Part shown: positions 18,031 to 26,268 of the stretch, one piece after another
How the letters are laid out: every line of letters starts with the position of its first letter
How positions within the stretch are numbered: the first letter of the stretch is position 1
Source of the DNA: Saccharopolyspora galaxeae
GTDB taxonomy: Bacteria > Actinomycetota > Actinomycetes > Mycobacteriales > Pseudonocardiaceae
Length of the DNA: 64,000 nt
Reading direction: 5' to 3'
NCBI RefSeq assembly: GCF_016526145.1
Contig: NZ_JADDUE010000002.1
Location: forward strand, 1 to 64,000
Notes under the pieces: model-generated
What the model saw: only the letters and a program-made list of their open reading frames with translations
Told to the model about the DNA's origin: nothing
Databases searched by the model: none
Position numbers and translations under genes: made by a program

Positions 18031-18253
18031 GGTGTCCGCGCGGCATTTCTGGCGGCCGAGCGGTGATGTGGTGCGGCACGCCTTCCGCGGTCGTCGCTGG
18101 TGCGGGCAGACCGAGGCGACCGCGGTGTGCGGCAGCACCGTGTCGTTGGCCACCGAGGTGGCCGAGCTCGACTGGGTCCGCGCCCCCACGTGCGAAGCGT
18201 GCAACGCGGTGCTGCGCAGCGAACTCCCGAAGATCACCGGATTCTTCGGCTGA
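18023..18253 (+). CDS. small zinc-finger-like protein
   Basis: A 76-residue protein with HFWRPSGDVVRHAFRGRRWC, then VCGSTVSLATEVAELDWVRAPTCEACNAVL. The HAF...C...CG...CxxC signature is seen in short actinomycete zinc-finger proteins. It overlaps the previous gene by eight bases, so both are probably translated together. No function can be given. Confidence 0.68.
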   Translation: MSEVSARHFWRPSGDVVRHAFRGRRWCGQTEATAVCGSTVSLATEVAELDWVRAPTCEACNAVLRSELPKITGFFG

Positions 18254-18433
18254 TCCTTGAACTTCCTCGGGCCCGAGCGGCTCTCCCGCCCCTCCACCGC
18301 CGGACTCCGAGGACGGCCTCCCGCCCGCCGCGACGCCCAGCCCCGACACGGCGCCGCGCGACCGGAGGCCGGCGGGGGCACGCCACTCCTCCCCGGCGCG
18401 CCCCCGCACTCGTCTCCCAACGAACGATCTCCC

Positions 18434-18484
18434 GAGCGAACGGACCGTTCGTCCGAATAGATTGGGCGAACAGGCCGTTCACTC
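18434..18484. repeat. 51-bp palindromic repeat, copy 1
   Basis: Arms GAGCGAACGGACCGTTCGTC... and ...GGGCGAACAGGCCGTTCACTC (17 of 21 paired), central loop GAATAGATT. Member of the dispersed family described under 55205. Confidence 0.85.
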
Positions 18485-18518
18485 ACAACGAAACCGTGCG
18501 AAGCGGAGCGGAGGTCCC

Positions 18519-18569
18519 GAGTGAAGGACTCCATCGACCGTTCTATCGGGGCGAATAGGTCCCTCACTC
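18519..18569. repeat. 51-bp palindromic repeat, copy 2 (divergent)
   Basis: Starts GAGTGAAGGACTCCATCG and ends AATAGGTCCCTCACTC; same length and terminal GAGTGA/TCACTC but a diverged core, closest to the 42-bp relative at 41389. Confidence 0.7.
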
Positions 18570-18642
18570 CGAACGGAACTGCGCTGGTCGGGCGGCGTGT
18601 GGGCGTGTCGGGCGGGAAATTCCGCGGGAGGAGCGGACGCGC

Positions 18643-19866
18643 TCAGGTGCGGACGTGGGTGCTGGTCCAGGCGACGGTGGCGAACAGCGCGGCGGCGATC
18701 GCGAAGATCAGCGTCGAGGTGGTCAGGCCGATGTGGGTGGTGAGGATCCCGAGGACCACGCTCGGTACCGCCGAGGACAGGTACGCCACCACGTAGATCA
18801 TCGACGCGGTGCCCGCGCGGCTGTCCGGATCGGCGAGCGCCGTCATCAGCCGGAACCCGCCCACGAACATCAGTCCCCAGCCGATCCCGAGCACCACGGC
18901 TCCGCCGAAGAACATCGCGGCGCTGCCGACGAGCACCGAAGCCGCGACTCCGGCGAGCCCGACGATCAGCAGCGGAGCCGCGACGCGGACCGAACGCCGC
19001 CCGCTCCATCCGGAAAGCAGCAGCTGCGCGATCGCACCGACGCCGGTCACCGCGCCCACCGCGAGACCGCCGATCAGGTAAGAGCCTCCGCCGACCAGGC
19101 CCTTGGCGACCGACGGCCCGAGGGACATGAACATCCCGCCGACCGACCAGGTCGCCAGCATCGTCGTCGCGAGCAGCGCGAAGACCTTCCCGCGGCCCGC
19201 GGGCACGGTGGGTCGTTGTGGTCGCAACGAGTCGCGCAGCGACCCGCTCACCAGCACCGGCTCGGGCATCGCCCAGAGCACCGCCAGCGAGACCGCGAAC
19301 CCGGCGATCAGCAGCAGGTAGCTCAGCGTCGTGGGCATCGGTGCGAACTGCACCAGCAACCCGGCCGCCGCCGAGCCGACCGCCATGCCCGCACCGGCGG
19401 CGACCGCGTTGATCGTGGCTCCGCGACCCGTCCCCGCGGGCTGGAAATCCAGCAGCGAACCGCTGATCGCGCTGGTCGCCGCGCCGGTGGCGATCCCTTG
19501 CAGCACGCGGCCCAGGAACAGCCAGCCCACGCCGGGCGCGAACGCCAGCACCACCATCGACACGATCTCCAGCGCCACCGAGGCCAGCAGCACCGGACGC
19601 CTGCCGATCCGGTCCGACAAACCGCCCAGCAGCACCAGCGCCGCGAGGATGCCGACCATGTACACGGCGAAGACCTCGGTGAGCACCGTCGCCGAGAATC
19701 CCCAGCGCTGCTGGTAGATCGCGTACATCGGGGAAGGCGCGGTGGAGGCCATCAGGAACAGCGCCAGCAGCCCGCCCACGGACCAGAACGCCTGTCGCCG
19801 GGTCAGCGTCCGCCGCGGAGTCAGTGCGGCGGCGGGACGGTCGAGCGCGAGCTGCGGAGCGGACAT
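18643..19866 (-). CDS. MFS transporter (12-helix)
   Basis: A 407-residue major facilitator with 12 predicted helices; motif A LLGGLSDRIGRRPVLL after helix 2 and RVLQGIATGAATSAISGSLL in helix 4. Probably a drug exporter of the DHA1 type. ATG at 19866 is chosen as the first start after the divergent promoter. It is read away from a TetR gene, with paired operator-like repeats between them, indicating TetR-controlled efflux. Confidence 0.9.
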   Translation of the reverse strand: MSAPQLALDRPAAALTPRRTLTRRQAFWSVGGLLALFLMASTAPSPMYAIYQQRWGFSATVLTEVFAVYMVGILAALVLLGGLSDRIGRRPVLLASVALEIVSMVVLAFAPGVGWLFLGRVLQGIATGAATSAISGSLLDFQPAGTGRGATINAVAAGAGMAVGSAAAGLLVQFAPMPTTLSYLLLIAGFAVSLAVLWAMPEPVLVSGSLRDSLRPQRPTVPAGRGKVFALLATTMLATWSVGGMFMSLGPSVAKGLVGGGSYLIGGLAVGAVTGVGAIAQLLLSGWSGRRSVRVAAPLLIVGLAGVAASVLVGSAAMFFGGAVVLGIGWGLMFVGGFRLMTALADPDSRAGTASMIYVVAYLSSAVPSVVLGILTTHIGLTTSTLIFAIAAALFATVAWTSTHVRT

Positions 19867-19881
19867 GATCCTCCTCCTTGC

Positions 19882-19901
19882 GGAACGGATGACTCCGCTC
19901 C
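19882..19901. promoter_or_regulatory. TetR operator candidate 1
   Basis: GGAACGGA-TGAC-TCCGCTCC, an inverted repeat (7 of 8 paired) in the divergent promoter; nearly identical to the site at 19918. Confidence 0.7.
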
Positions 19902-19917
19902 GCCGCAACCCGCCCGC

Positions 19918-19937
19918 GGAACGGATGATTCCGCTCC
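19918..19937. promoter_or_regulatory. TetR operator candidate 2
   Basis: GGAACGGA-TGAT-TCCGCTCC, second copy, 36 bp from the first; the pair lies between the MFS and TetR starts. Confidence 0.7.
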
Positions 19938-19953
19938 GGCGTAGAGTGTGGTC

Positions 19954-20583
19954 GTGACCACAGCGCAGCGGCCGATCAGCTATGCCGACCGGGTCATCAC
20001 CGCGGCCCGGGAAGTGTTCGCCGAACAGGGCTTCAACGCCCCGATCTCGGAAGTGGCCGCCCGCGCGGGCGTCGGCGTGGCCAGCATCTACCGGCGCTAC
20101 CCGAGCAAGACGCAGCTCGCCGAGGAAGTGCGGATCAGCTGCCTGCAGCGGATCGCGACCGAAGCCGCCGAGGCCCGTGCCGCGGAAGCCGATCCGTGGC
20201 GTGCGTTCACCCGATTCCTGTTCCGCTGCTTGGCGGAGGACAGCGGAGTCGGCACCGTGCTGCCGCCGGACGACCAGCCGCACTCGCCGGAGTACCGGCA
20301 GGCGCGCCAGGAGATGTCCGAGGCCGTCGAGGCCCTGGTCCGCGCCGCGCACGAAGCAGGCGAACTGCGCGGCGACTTCGTGGCGGCCGACGTGGTGCTG
20401 CTGTTCAAACACCTCAACCCGGCGTTGCCGACCGATGAGCCGCGGCGTGCCGAACTCCGCTCGCGCTACCTGGCGCTGGCGATCGAGGGCCTGCGGGCTT
20501 CCGGAGCGCGTGCCGCGCTTCCGGGCGCCGAGCCGGACTGGAGCGAGGTGCACGCGATGCGGGAGCCCGACGACCTCGCCTGA
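19954..20583 (+). CDS. TetR-family regulator of the divergent MFS gene
   Basis: A 209-residue TetR protein: DRVITAAREVFAEQGFNAPI and AARAGVGVASIYRRYPSKTQL make the helix-turn-helix (about 10-60), followed by a helical ligand domain. GTG at 19954 or the GTG at 19948 could serve as start. Divergent from the MFS gene with two repeats between them that are its likely binding sites. Confidence 0.9.
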   Translation: MTTAQRPISYADRVITAAREVFAEQGFNAPISEVAARAGVGVASIYRRYPSKTQLAEEVRISCLQRIATEAAEARAAEADPWRAFTRFLFRCLAEDSGVGTVLPPDDQPHSPEYRQARQEMSEAVEALVRAAHEAGELRGDFVAADVVLLFKHLNPALPTDEPRRAELRSRYLALAIEGLRASGARAALPGAEPDWSEVHAMREPDDLA

Positions 20584-20774
20584 GCCCGGCTGCCGCGAGC
20601 GGGTCGTGCACCGCCCCCGGCCACCGCCCGGACAGCTCAGCGCACACGCCCGTGCGTGTCCGATTGATCACTCCGAGGGTCGTCCGCCCAGCGCACATGG
20701 CACGGATGGCGCAATTCGCGACGCAGGGCCCCGGCGATCTTCGCGGTGGCGGACCTCGGGACTACCCTGCCCGT

Positions 20775-21656
20775 GTGGGTATCCCTGCCTGGGTCTGGTT
20801 CCTGATCGCCGTCGTAGCCGTCGCGGCCGGTGTCGCGCTGCTGATCGCCGACCGCGCGCGCCGCGCCCCGACCAACCGCGAACGCCGCCGCTGGGCCGCG
20901 CTGCGCGGCTGGCAGTTCGCCGAAGCCGACCAAGTGCTGCCGAGCAGGTGGGAGCGCGGCGCGCTCGCCCAGCACCACGGCGGCAGCGCCACCGACGTGG
21001 TCGCCGGGTCGACGTTCACCGCGGACGGTCGCAGGCAGGTCTACGTCCTCGACCTCACCGTCGGCGGCAGGGTCGCCACCGTGCTCGCCGGGGTGCGGTG
21101 CCGCCGGAAGGTCAGCACCACCATCGAGCTGTGGCAGCCGGACGTGCCGGTGCCGCAGGACTCCGGACTGGACCTGCTCGGCCCGGTCGGGTCCCGCTAC
21201 GCCTTCGTCACCGAGGTCGCCGCGGCCCGCCCGCTGGTCACCCCGGCCATGGTCGAGGCGGCCGAAGAGGTCGGCGGCGACGTCACCGTCGTGTGGCTGG
21301 AGCAGGACTGGGTGCTGGCCGCCATCGAACCGGACGCCGCCGACCCGGCCCGGCTGGAACGCCTGCTGCGTTCGCTGGGTGAGCTCGCGGACTTGATCGA
21401 CCCGTTCGAGACGGATCCCAACGAGCAGGAGCACGCCGCGGACGAGCAGCGGGCCGACGAGGACGTTCTCGACGTCGACAACGGCACCGACCTTCTCGAC
21501 GTCGACAACGGCACGGAAGTTCTCGACGTCGAGGACGACACCGAAGCGCCCGACGATGAACCGACCGAGCGCACCGGCCGCACCGGCGCGACCTCCCCGG
21601 CCGACACGAACGACACCGTGAAGATGCAGCGGGAGCACTCGGAAAACCAGTCCTGA
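20775..21656 (+). CDS. single-pass membrane protein with acidic repeat tail
   Basis: A 293-residue protein of unknown function. One membrane helix near the N-terminus ([20 protein letters not shown]), then a basic stretch [14 protein letters not shown] and a soluble cytoplasmic domain (about 30-215). The acidic tail has two tandem LDVDNGT units and a third degenerate one, encoded by a 27-bp repeat at 21463-21540. GTG at 20775 sits immediately before the hydrophobic helix; the upstream extension looks non-coding. A stem-loop at 21657 follows. Confidence 0.75.
   Translation: MGIPAWVWFLIAVVAVAAGVALLIADRARRAPTNRERRRWAALRGWQFAEADQVLPSRWERGALAQHHGGSATDVVAGSTFTADGRRQVYVLDLTVGGRVATVLAGVRCRRKVSTTIELWQPDVPVPQDSGLDLLGPVGSRYAFVTEVAAARPLVTPAMVEAAEEVGGDVTVVWLEQDWVLAAIEPDAADPARLERLLRSLGELADLIDPFETDPNEQEHAADEQRADEDVLDVDNGTDLLDVDNGTEVLDVEDDTEAPDDEPTERTGRTGATSPADTNDTVKMQREHSENQS
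21463..21540 (+). repeat. 27-bp in-frame tandem repeat
   Basis: GTTCTCGACGTCGACAACGG and relatives occur three times in frame, giving VLDVDNGTD / LLDVDNGTE / VLDVEDDTE in the acidic tail of the membrane protein. Confidence 0.8.
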
Positions 21657-21682
21657 AACCGGTCCGTTCGACCGAACCGGTT
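21657..21682. terminator. stem-loop after the membrane-protein gene
   Basis: AACCGGTCCG pairs with CGAACCGGTT (9 of 10), directly after the stop codon; probable terminator. Confidence 0.6.
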
Positions 21683-21694
21683 ACGGTGCCACCC

Positions 21695-22468
21695 ATGCCT
21701 ACCGCACTCGTGACCGGCCCGACCTCCGGGATCGGCAACGCCTTCGCCCGGCGGCTGGCCGCAGAGGGCCACGACCTGGTGCTGGTCGCCAGGGACGCCG
21801 CGCGGCTGGAGGAACTGGCCGCAAGCCTGCGCGAACGGCACGGCGTCGAGGTGGAAGTGCTCGCCGCCGACCTCGCCGACGCCGAGCAGCTCGCCGAGGT
21901 GGAGCGGCGCGTCGCCGACGAGCGCCGTCCGGTGGACCTGCTGGTCAACAACGCCGGGTTCGGCACCTCCGGTGCGTTCTGGAACACCGAGTCGGAAACG
22001 CTGCGCAAGCAGCTCGACCTCAACGTCGCGGCGGTCCTGCGGCTCACCCACGCGGCCGTGCCGGGGATGCGGGCGCGCGGCGGTGGGGACGTGATCAACG
22101 TTTCCAGCGTCGCCGGGTTCTTCTCGGTGTCCGGTTCCACCTACTCGGCCACGAAGTCCTGGGTGACGACCTTCTCCGCCGGGCTCGCCGGTTCGCTGAC
22201 CGGCTCGGGAGTGCGGGTGCTGGCGCTGTGCGCCGGGTTCACCCGGACCGAGTTCCACCAGCGGGCCGGGCTGGACATGGGGCGGTTGCCGAAGCTGTTC
22301 TGGCTGCGCGCCGACGACGTGGTGCACGAGGGCTTGGCCGACCTGCGGCGCGGGAAGTCGGTGTCGATCCCCGGCGCGCAGTACAAGGCCCTGGTGACGG
22401 TCGGCAAGCTCATCCCGTTCGGCTTGCAGCGCGCGATCGTCACCCGCACCGTTCCCGGCCGCACCTGA
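21695..22468 (+). CDS. short-chain dehydrogenase/reductase
   Basis: A 257-residue classical SDR: cofactor motif TGPTSGIG near residue 8, NNAG in [12 protein letters not shown], catalytic Ser in [13 protein letters not shown] and YSATK (Tyr/Lys). The following helix and C-terminus resemble SDRs of the DltE/mycolate-reductase-like group ([14 protein letters not shown]). Substrate unknown. ATG at 21695 preferred to GTG 21686. Its 3' end runs into the 16-bp tandem repeat. Confidence 0.9.
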   Translation: MPTALVTGPTSGIGNAFARRLAAEGHDLVLVARDAARLEELAASLRERHGVEVEVLAADLADAEQLAEVERRVADERRPVDLLVNNAGFGTSGAFWNTESETLRKQLDLNVAAVLRLTHAAVPGMRARGGGDVINVSSVAGFFSVSGSTYSATKSWVTTFSAGLAGSLTGSGVRVLALCAGFTRTEFHQRAGLDMGRLPKLFWLRADDVVHEGLADLRRGKSVSIPGAQYKALVTVGKLIPFGLQRAIVTRTVPGRT

Positions 22469-22556
22469 ACCCTGCCGCACTTGAACCCTGCCGCACTTGA
22501 ACCCTGCCGCACTTGAACCCTGCCGCACTTGAACCCTGCCGCACTTGAACCCTGCA
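22465..22556 (+). repeat. 16-bp tandem repeat, five full copies plus partial
   Basis: Unit TTGAACCCTGCCGCAC repeated head to tail from the SDR stop codon to 40 bp before pyrE; only the first copy (starting C) and the last (ending GCAG) differ. No spacers, so not CRISPR. Confidence 0.95.
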
Positions 22557-22595
22557 GCCCGGGCGGGTGCGTCGCGGTGCGTATGCTGGCGGTTC

Positions 22596-23144
22596 GTGAA
22601 CCAGCTCGACCAGCGGCAGCGCACCGAACTCGCCCGGCTCGTCACCGATCTCGCCGTGGTGCACGGCAAGGTCACGTTGTCCTCCGGCAAGGAGGCCGAC
22701 TACTACGTCGACCTGCGCCGGGCCACGCTGCACCACGCCGCTGCTCCGCTGATCGGCTCGCTGTTGCGGGAGCTCACCGCGGACTGGGACTACACCGCCG
22801 TCGGCGGCCTGACGCTGGGCGCGGACCCGGTCGCCGCCGCGATGCTGCACGCCGGGGGCGACCCGCTGGACGCCTTCGTCGTCCGCAAGGACGCCAAGTC
22901 GCACGGCATGCAGCGGCGCATCGAAGGCCCGGACGTCGCAGGCAAGCGGGTGCTGGCGGTGGAGGACACCTCTACGACCGGCGGCAGCGTGCTCACCGCT
23001 GTCGATGCGCTGCGCGAACAGGGCGCCGAGGTCGCCGGGGTGGCGACCGTGGTGGACCGCGCCACCGGGGCGAAAGAAGCCATCGAAGCGGCGGGAGTGC
23101 CGTACCGCTCGCTGCTGGGCCTGGCCGATCTCGGGCTGGCCTGA
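22596..23144 (+). CDS. pyrE: orotate phosphoribosyltransferase
   Basis: A 182-residue type I phosphoribosyltransferase of pyrimidine biosynthesis (orotate + PRPP to OMP). PRPP-binding motif VLAVEDTSTTGGS at about 117-129; substrate loop VVRKDAKSHGMQRRIEG; N-terminal SSGKEADYYVDLRRA. GTG at 22596 gives the family start. The order clpB...pyrE...methyltransferase is shared with M. tuberculosis (Rv0382c, Rv0380c). Followed 18 bp later by the methyltransferase gene, likely cotranscribed. Confidence 0.97.
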   Translation: MNQLDQRQRTELARLVTDLAVVHGKVTLSSGKEADYYVDLRRATLHHAAAPLIGSLLRELTADWDYTAVGGLTLGADPVAAAMLHAGGDPLDAFVVRKDAKSHGMQRRIEGPDVAGKRVLAVEDTSTTGGSVLTAVDALREQGAEVAGVATVVDRATGAKEAIEAAGVPYRSLLGLADLGLA

Positions 23145-23162
23145 CGAGGAGCCGACCGGACA

Positions 23163-23813
23163 GTGCAGGACCAGGACCAGGTAGGCCCCACCGAGTGGGG
23201 TACCAGCGTCGGCGTCGGACCGTGGGAAGGTCCGTGGCCGCAGGACGACCGCTACGACCCGGAGCTGCTGGAAGGCGGCGACCGCCGCAACGTCGTCGAC
23301 CACTACCGCTACTGGCGCCGCGAGGCCGTCGTCGCCGATCTCGACACCCGCAGGCACGACTTCCACGTGGCCATCGAGAACTTCCAGCACGACCACAACA
23401 TCGGAACCGTCGTGCGCACCGCAAACGCGTTCGCGGCCCGCGCGGTGCACATCGTGGGCCGCCGCCGCTGGAACCGGCGCGGCGCGATGGTCACCGACCG
23501 GTACCAGCACATCCACCACCACCCGGACCTGGCGGCGCTGCGCGAGTTCGCCTCCCGCGAGCAGCTGTCGGTGGTCGCCGTGGACAACACGCCCGGCGCC
23601 ACCCCGATCGAGCGCACCCCGCTGCCGCGGCGCTGCCTGCTGCTGTTCGGTCAGGAAGGGCCGGGGCTGCGCGAGGACTCCCGCGGGACCGCGGACGTCG
23701 TCGTGTCCATCGCCCAGTTCGGTTCCACCCGCTCGATCAACGCGGGCGTCGCGGCCGGGATCGCGATGCACACCTGGGTCGCGCAACACGCGAACCCGGA
23801 CCGAGCCTGGTAA
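23163..23813 (+). CDS. SpoU/TrmH-type RNA 2'-O-methyltransferase
   Basis: A 216-residue SPOUT methyltransferase. Motif 1 NFQHDHNIGTVVRTANAFAA, motif 2 LLLFGQEGPGLRED and motif 3 VVSIAQFGSTRSINAGVAAG make the knotted SAM-binding fold. It should methylate a ribose in tRNA or rRNA; the exact target is not evident. GTG at 23163 after GAGGAGC. Stop codon lies in the loop of the stem-loop at 23801. Confidence 0.93.
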   Translation: MQDQDQVGPTEWGTSVGVGPWEGPWPQDDRYDPELLEGGDRRNVVDHYRYWRREAVVADLDTRRHDFHVAIENFQHDHNIGTVVRTANAFAARAVHIVGRRRWNRRGAMVTDRYQHIHHHPDLAALREFASREQLSVVAVDNTPGATPIERTPLPRRCLLLFGQEGPGLREDSRGTADVVVSIAQFGSTRSINAGVAAGIAMHTWVAQHANPDRAW

Positions 23814-23826
23814 CGACCAGGCTCGG
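23801..23826. terminator. bidirectional terminator between methyltransferase and DedA genes
   Basis: CCGAGCCTGG-TAACGA-CCAGGCTCGG, a perfect 10-bp stem whose loop carries the stop codon of the methyltransferase; genes converge here. Confidence 0.85.
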
Positions 23827-23837
23827 CGGGCAACGGC

Positions 23838-24572
23838 TCAGGCCGCGTCGGTGGCCTTGGTGCGGCGGTTGCGCACGTACTCGAAGATGATCGGCAGGAT
23901 CGAGATCAGCACGATCACGATCGCCATCGCCTCCAGGTTCTCCTTGATCCACGGGATGTTGCCGAGGAAGAACCCGAGCACGGTCATGCCCGCCGCCCAC
24001 AGCACCGCGCCGATGGCGGAGTAGGCGAAGAACTTGCGCTGATCCATCTGGCCGACGCCGGCGACCGCGGTGATGAAGGTGCGCACGATCGGCACGAACC
24101 GGGCGAGGATGATCGCGCGGGCGCCGTAGCGTTCGAAGAACTCGTGGGTCTTGTCCACGTGCTCCTTCTTGAACAGCTTGGAGTCCGGCTTGTTGAACAG
24201 CGCCGGGCCGACTTTCCGGCCGATCCAGTAACCGGTCACGTTGCCGATGAAGGCGCACAGCGAAAGCAGCAGGCAGGTCAGCCAGATCGGCGTGCTGATG
24301 GCGCCGGTGCCGACGAACAGGCCGGCCACGAACAGCAACGAGTCACCGGGCAGGAAGAAGCCGACGAGCAGGCCGCACTCGGCGAAGATGATCAGGCAGA
24401 CGCCGACCAGTGCGAACGGTCCGAGCGAGCGGATGATGTTCTCCGGGTCCAGCCAGGACGGCAGCAGCGCGAGGTTCTCCGGGGCTGCGGCGTGCAGCAT
24501 CGCGGGGAGTTCGGTGGTCACGGCCGCCAACGGTACCGGTACCCGGTGTGCCTGCGTGCCCAGCCCGGTCAT
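23838..24572 (-). CDS. DedA-family membrane protein
   Basis: A 244-residue DedA/VTT protein with about five membrane segments. Family motifs: FLPGDSLLFVAGLF, GYWIGRKVGPALF, and ERYGARAIILARFVPIVRTF, whose Arg/Glu residues are needed for function. DedA proteins are implicated in lipid (undecaprenyl phosphate) flipping and envelope homeostasis. Converges with the methyltransferase gene. Neighbour of fba in mycobacteria too (Rv0364). Confidence 0.93.
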   Translation of the reverse strand: MTGLGTQAHRVPVPLAAVTTELPAMLHAAAPENLALLPSWLDPENIIRSLGPFALVGVCLIIFAECGLLVGFFLPGDSLLFVAGLFVGTGAISTPIWLTCLLLSLCAFIGNVTGYWIGRKVGPALFNKPDSKLFKKEHVDKTHEFFERYGARAIILARFVPIVRTFITAVAGVGQMDQRKFFAYSAIGAVLWAAGMTVLGFFLGNIPWIKENLEAMAIVIVLISILPIIFEYVRNRRTKATDAA

Positions 24573-24616
24573 CGACGTGACCTGCGCGGATCCGGTTCAG
24601 CGGGGCTCCACCGGGC

Positions 24617-24841
24617 TCACGGCAGGGACAAGAACGCGAGGATCGCTCCCGCGGCCAGCCCCAGCAGCAGGGCGAACACCAGCGCCGACGCGATCGGCAG
24701 CCGGGGGCGGGCGGTTTTCCCGGGTTTCCCGGTGGGCGTCGGGGCGGGCGCCGGCGGCTGCTCCCGTTGGTCGCCACCGGCCGCTTGGGCGCGCAATGCC
24801 GCCGAGAGCACGCGCTCCGGGTTCTCCGGCTGGTTGTCCAT
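24617..24841 (-). CDS. small membrane protein
   Basis: A 74-residue protein: polar, Pro-rich N-terminal part (QPPAPAPTPTGKPGK) and one C-terminal membrane helix (PIASALVFALLLGLAAGAIL). No family recognised and only a weak ribosome-binding site, but the composition (charged head, hydrophobic tail) is coding-like. Lies downstream of nagA on the same strand. Confidence 0.55.
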   Translation of the reverse strand: MDNQPENPERVLSAALRAQAAGGDQREQPPAPAPTPTGKPGKTARPRLPIASALVFALLLGLAAGAILAFLSLP

Positions 24842-24927
24842 GAGTCCAGGTTAAAGAGTGCGACAACGAAGGATCGCGCACTGGTGCGTCCGGCTCGGCC
24901 GTGGCCGCATCGCGGGCGCTGCGGTGA

Positions 24928-26106
24928 TCAGCTCACCCACGAGCCGTCTTTCATCACGTGGCGCAGCGTCAACTCCTCGTCCAGGAACACCAGGTCCGCG
25001 GCCAGTCCCGGGCGCAGCGCCCCCACGCGGTCGCCCGCGCCGAGCAGCTCGGCGGGCCGGGTGGCGGCGGCGGCCACCGCTTCCGGCACGGACAGGCCGC
25101 AGCCGGTGACCAGGTTGCGCAACGCCGTGTCCATGGTCAGCGTGCTGCCCGCGAGCGAACCGTCGGCCAGCCGGGCTTCGCCGCCGGAGACCGTGACCGG
25201 CAGCTTGCCCAGCTCGTAGGTGCCGTCCCCGGCGTCGGTCGCGCTGATCGCGTCGGTGACCAGCACCGTCCGCCCCGCGCCCGCGTGCCGCGCGGCCAGG
25301 CCGGCCACCGTGGGATGCAGGTGCACGAAGTCGCAGATCAGCTCGACGGTCACCCGCTCGTCCGCCAGCAGCGTGCCGACCGGCCCCGGTTCGCGGTGGT
25401 GCAGCGGGCGCATCCCGTTGAACAGGTGCGTGGCCACGGTCGCGCCTGCCTCCACTGCGGGCACGATGTCTTCGCGGACCGCGTCGGTGTGCCCGATCGC
25501 GGCGATCACGTCCGCATCGGCCAGCTCGCGGACCGCCTCGACGGAGCCGTCCAGCTCCGGGGCGAGCGTCACCATCCGCACCGCGCCGCGGCCCGCGGTG
25601 AGCAGCTTGCGCACCGACTGCTGGTCCGGCGCGCGCAGCACCGCCGGGTCGTGCGCGCCGCAGCGGGCCGCGGACAGGAACGGGCCCTCCAAGTGGATCC
25701 CGTCCAGCCGCCCGTCCTCGACGAGTTCGCGCAGCGCCGAGATCTGCTTGGTCAGGTCGGCCAGCGGCGCGGACACCAGGCTGGCCAGCATGGTCGTCGT
25801 GCCGTGCGCGCGGTGCGCGGCCAGCGCCGCCTCGGCCTGGTCGAGTTCCACGCCGGTGAACGAGCCGCCGCCACCGCCGTGGCAGTGGATGTCGACGAAG
25901 CCCGGTACCAGCCAGCCCGCACCGAGGTCGGTGATGTCCGCCGGTCCCGCACCGGGGTCGGTGCTCGCAGGCGGAGTGCCGCTGCCGAGTTCGGCGATGC
26001 TCGCACCGGAGAGCCGGATCCAGCCGGGTTCCAGCACGCCCTGCGGCGTGACGATCCGGCTCGCGGCGATCGTGCGGACACCGGTGTCGTCGTGCGCGCT
26101 GTGCAC
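24928..26106 (-). CDS. nagA: N-acetylglucosamine-6-phosphate deacetylase
   Basis: A 392-residue amidohydrolase that deacetylates GlcNAc-6-P in amino-sugar use and cell-wall recycling. Metal/active-site motifs in order: FVDIHCHGGGGG, DGIHLEGPFLS, AAIGHTDA, THLFNGMRPLHHR, LVTDAISATDAGDG (catalytic Asp). ATG at 26106. About 125 bp upstream lies a near-consensus DasR operator (26232), so induction by glucosamine-6-phosphate via DasR is likely, as in Streptomyces. Confidence 0.95.
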   Translation of the reverse strand: MHSAHDDTGVRTIAASRIVTPQGVLEPGWIRLSGASIAELGSGTPPASTDPGAGPADITDLGAGWLVPGFVDIHCHGGGGGSFTGVELDQAEAALAAHRAHGTTTMLASLVSAPLADLTKQISALRELVEDGRLDGIHLEGPFLSAARCGAHDPAVLRAPDQQSVRKLLTAGRGAVRMVTLAPELDGSVEAVRELADADVIAAIGHTDAVREDIVPAVEAGATVATHLFNGMRPLHHREPGPVGTLLADERVTVELICDFVHLHPTVAGLAARHAGAGRTVLVTDAISATDAGDGTYELGKLPVTVSGGEARLADGSLAGSTLTMDTALRNLVTGCGLSVPEAVAAAATRPAELLGAGDRVGALRPGLAADLVFLDEELTLRHVMKDGSWVS

Positions 26107-26231
26107 TGGTCGTACCCACTTTCCGTTCTGCGCTGCGCCCGGCGTACCCGGTTCACCGGGGCCGCACCGCGCGGACCGGCGGCGGAACCGCCGCGGACGG
26201 TGTGCCGTCCATCTTCCGCCACGGGCGCGCG

Positions 26232-26247
26232 AGTGGTCTACACCAGC
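26232..26247. promoter_or_regulatory. DasR-type operator (dre) upstream of nagA
   Basis: On the minus strand GCTGGTGTAGACCACT; 14 of 16 bases agree with the DasR consensus ACTGGTCTAGACCACT. Placed between nagA and the sigma-factor gene. Confidence 0.75.
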
Positions 26248-26268
26248 TCGATGTGGTGTTGCCCGCGA

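Larger units (their letters stand above)
18254..18642. other. 389-bp region with two palindromic repeats
   Basis: GC-rich sequence between the zinc-finger gene and the convergent MFS gene. Its only clear content is two 51-bp palindromic repeats (18434 and 18519). No credible gene. Confidence 0.5.

Noticed and set aside
22465-22556. CRISPR array
   Set aside because: Units are directly adjacent without spacers and no cas genes are present; this is a plain tandem repeat.
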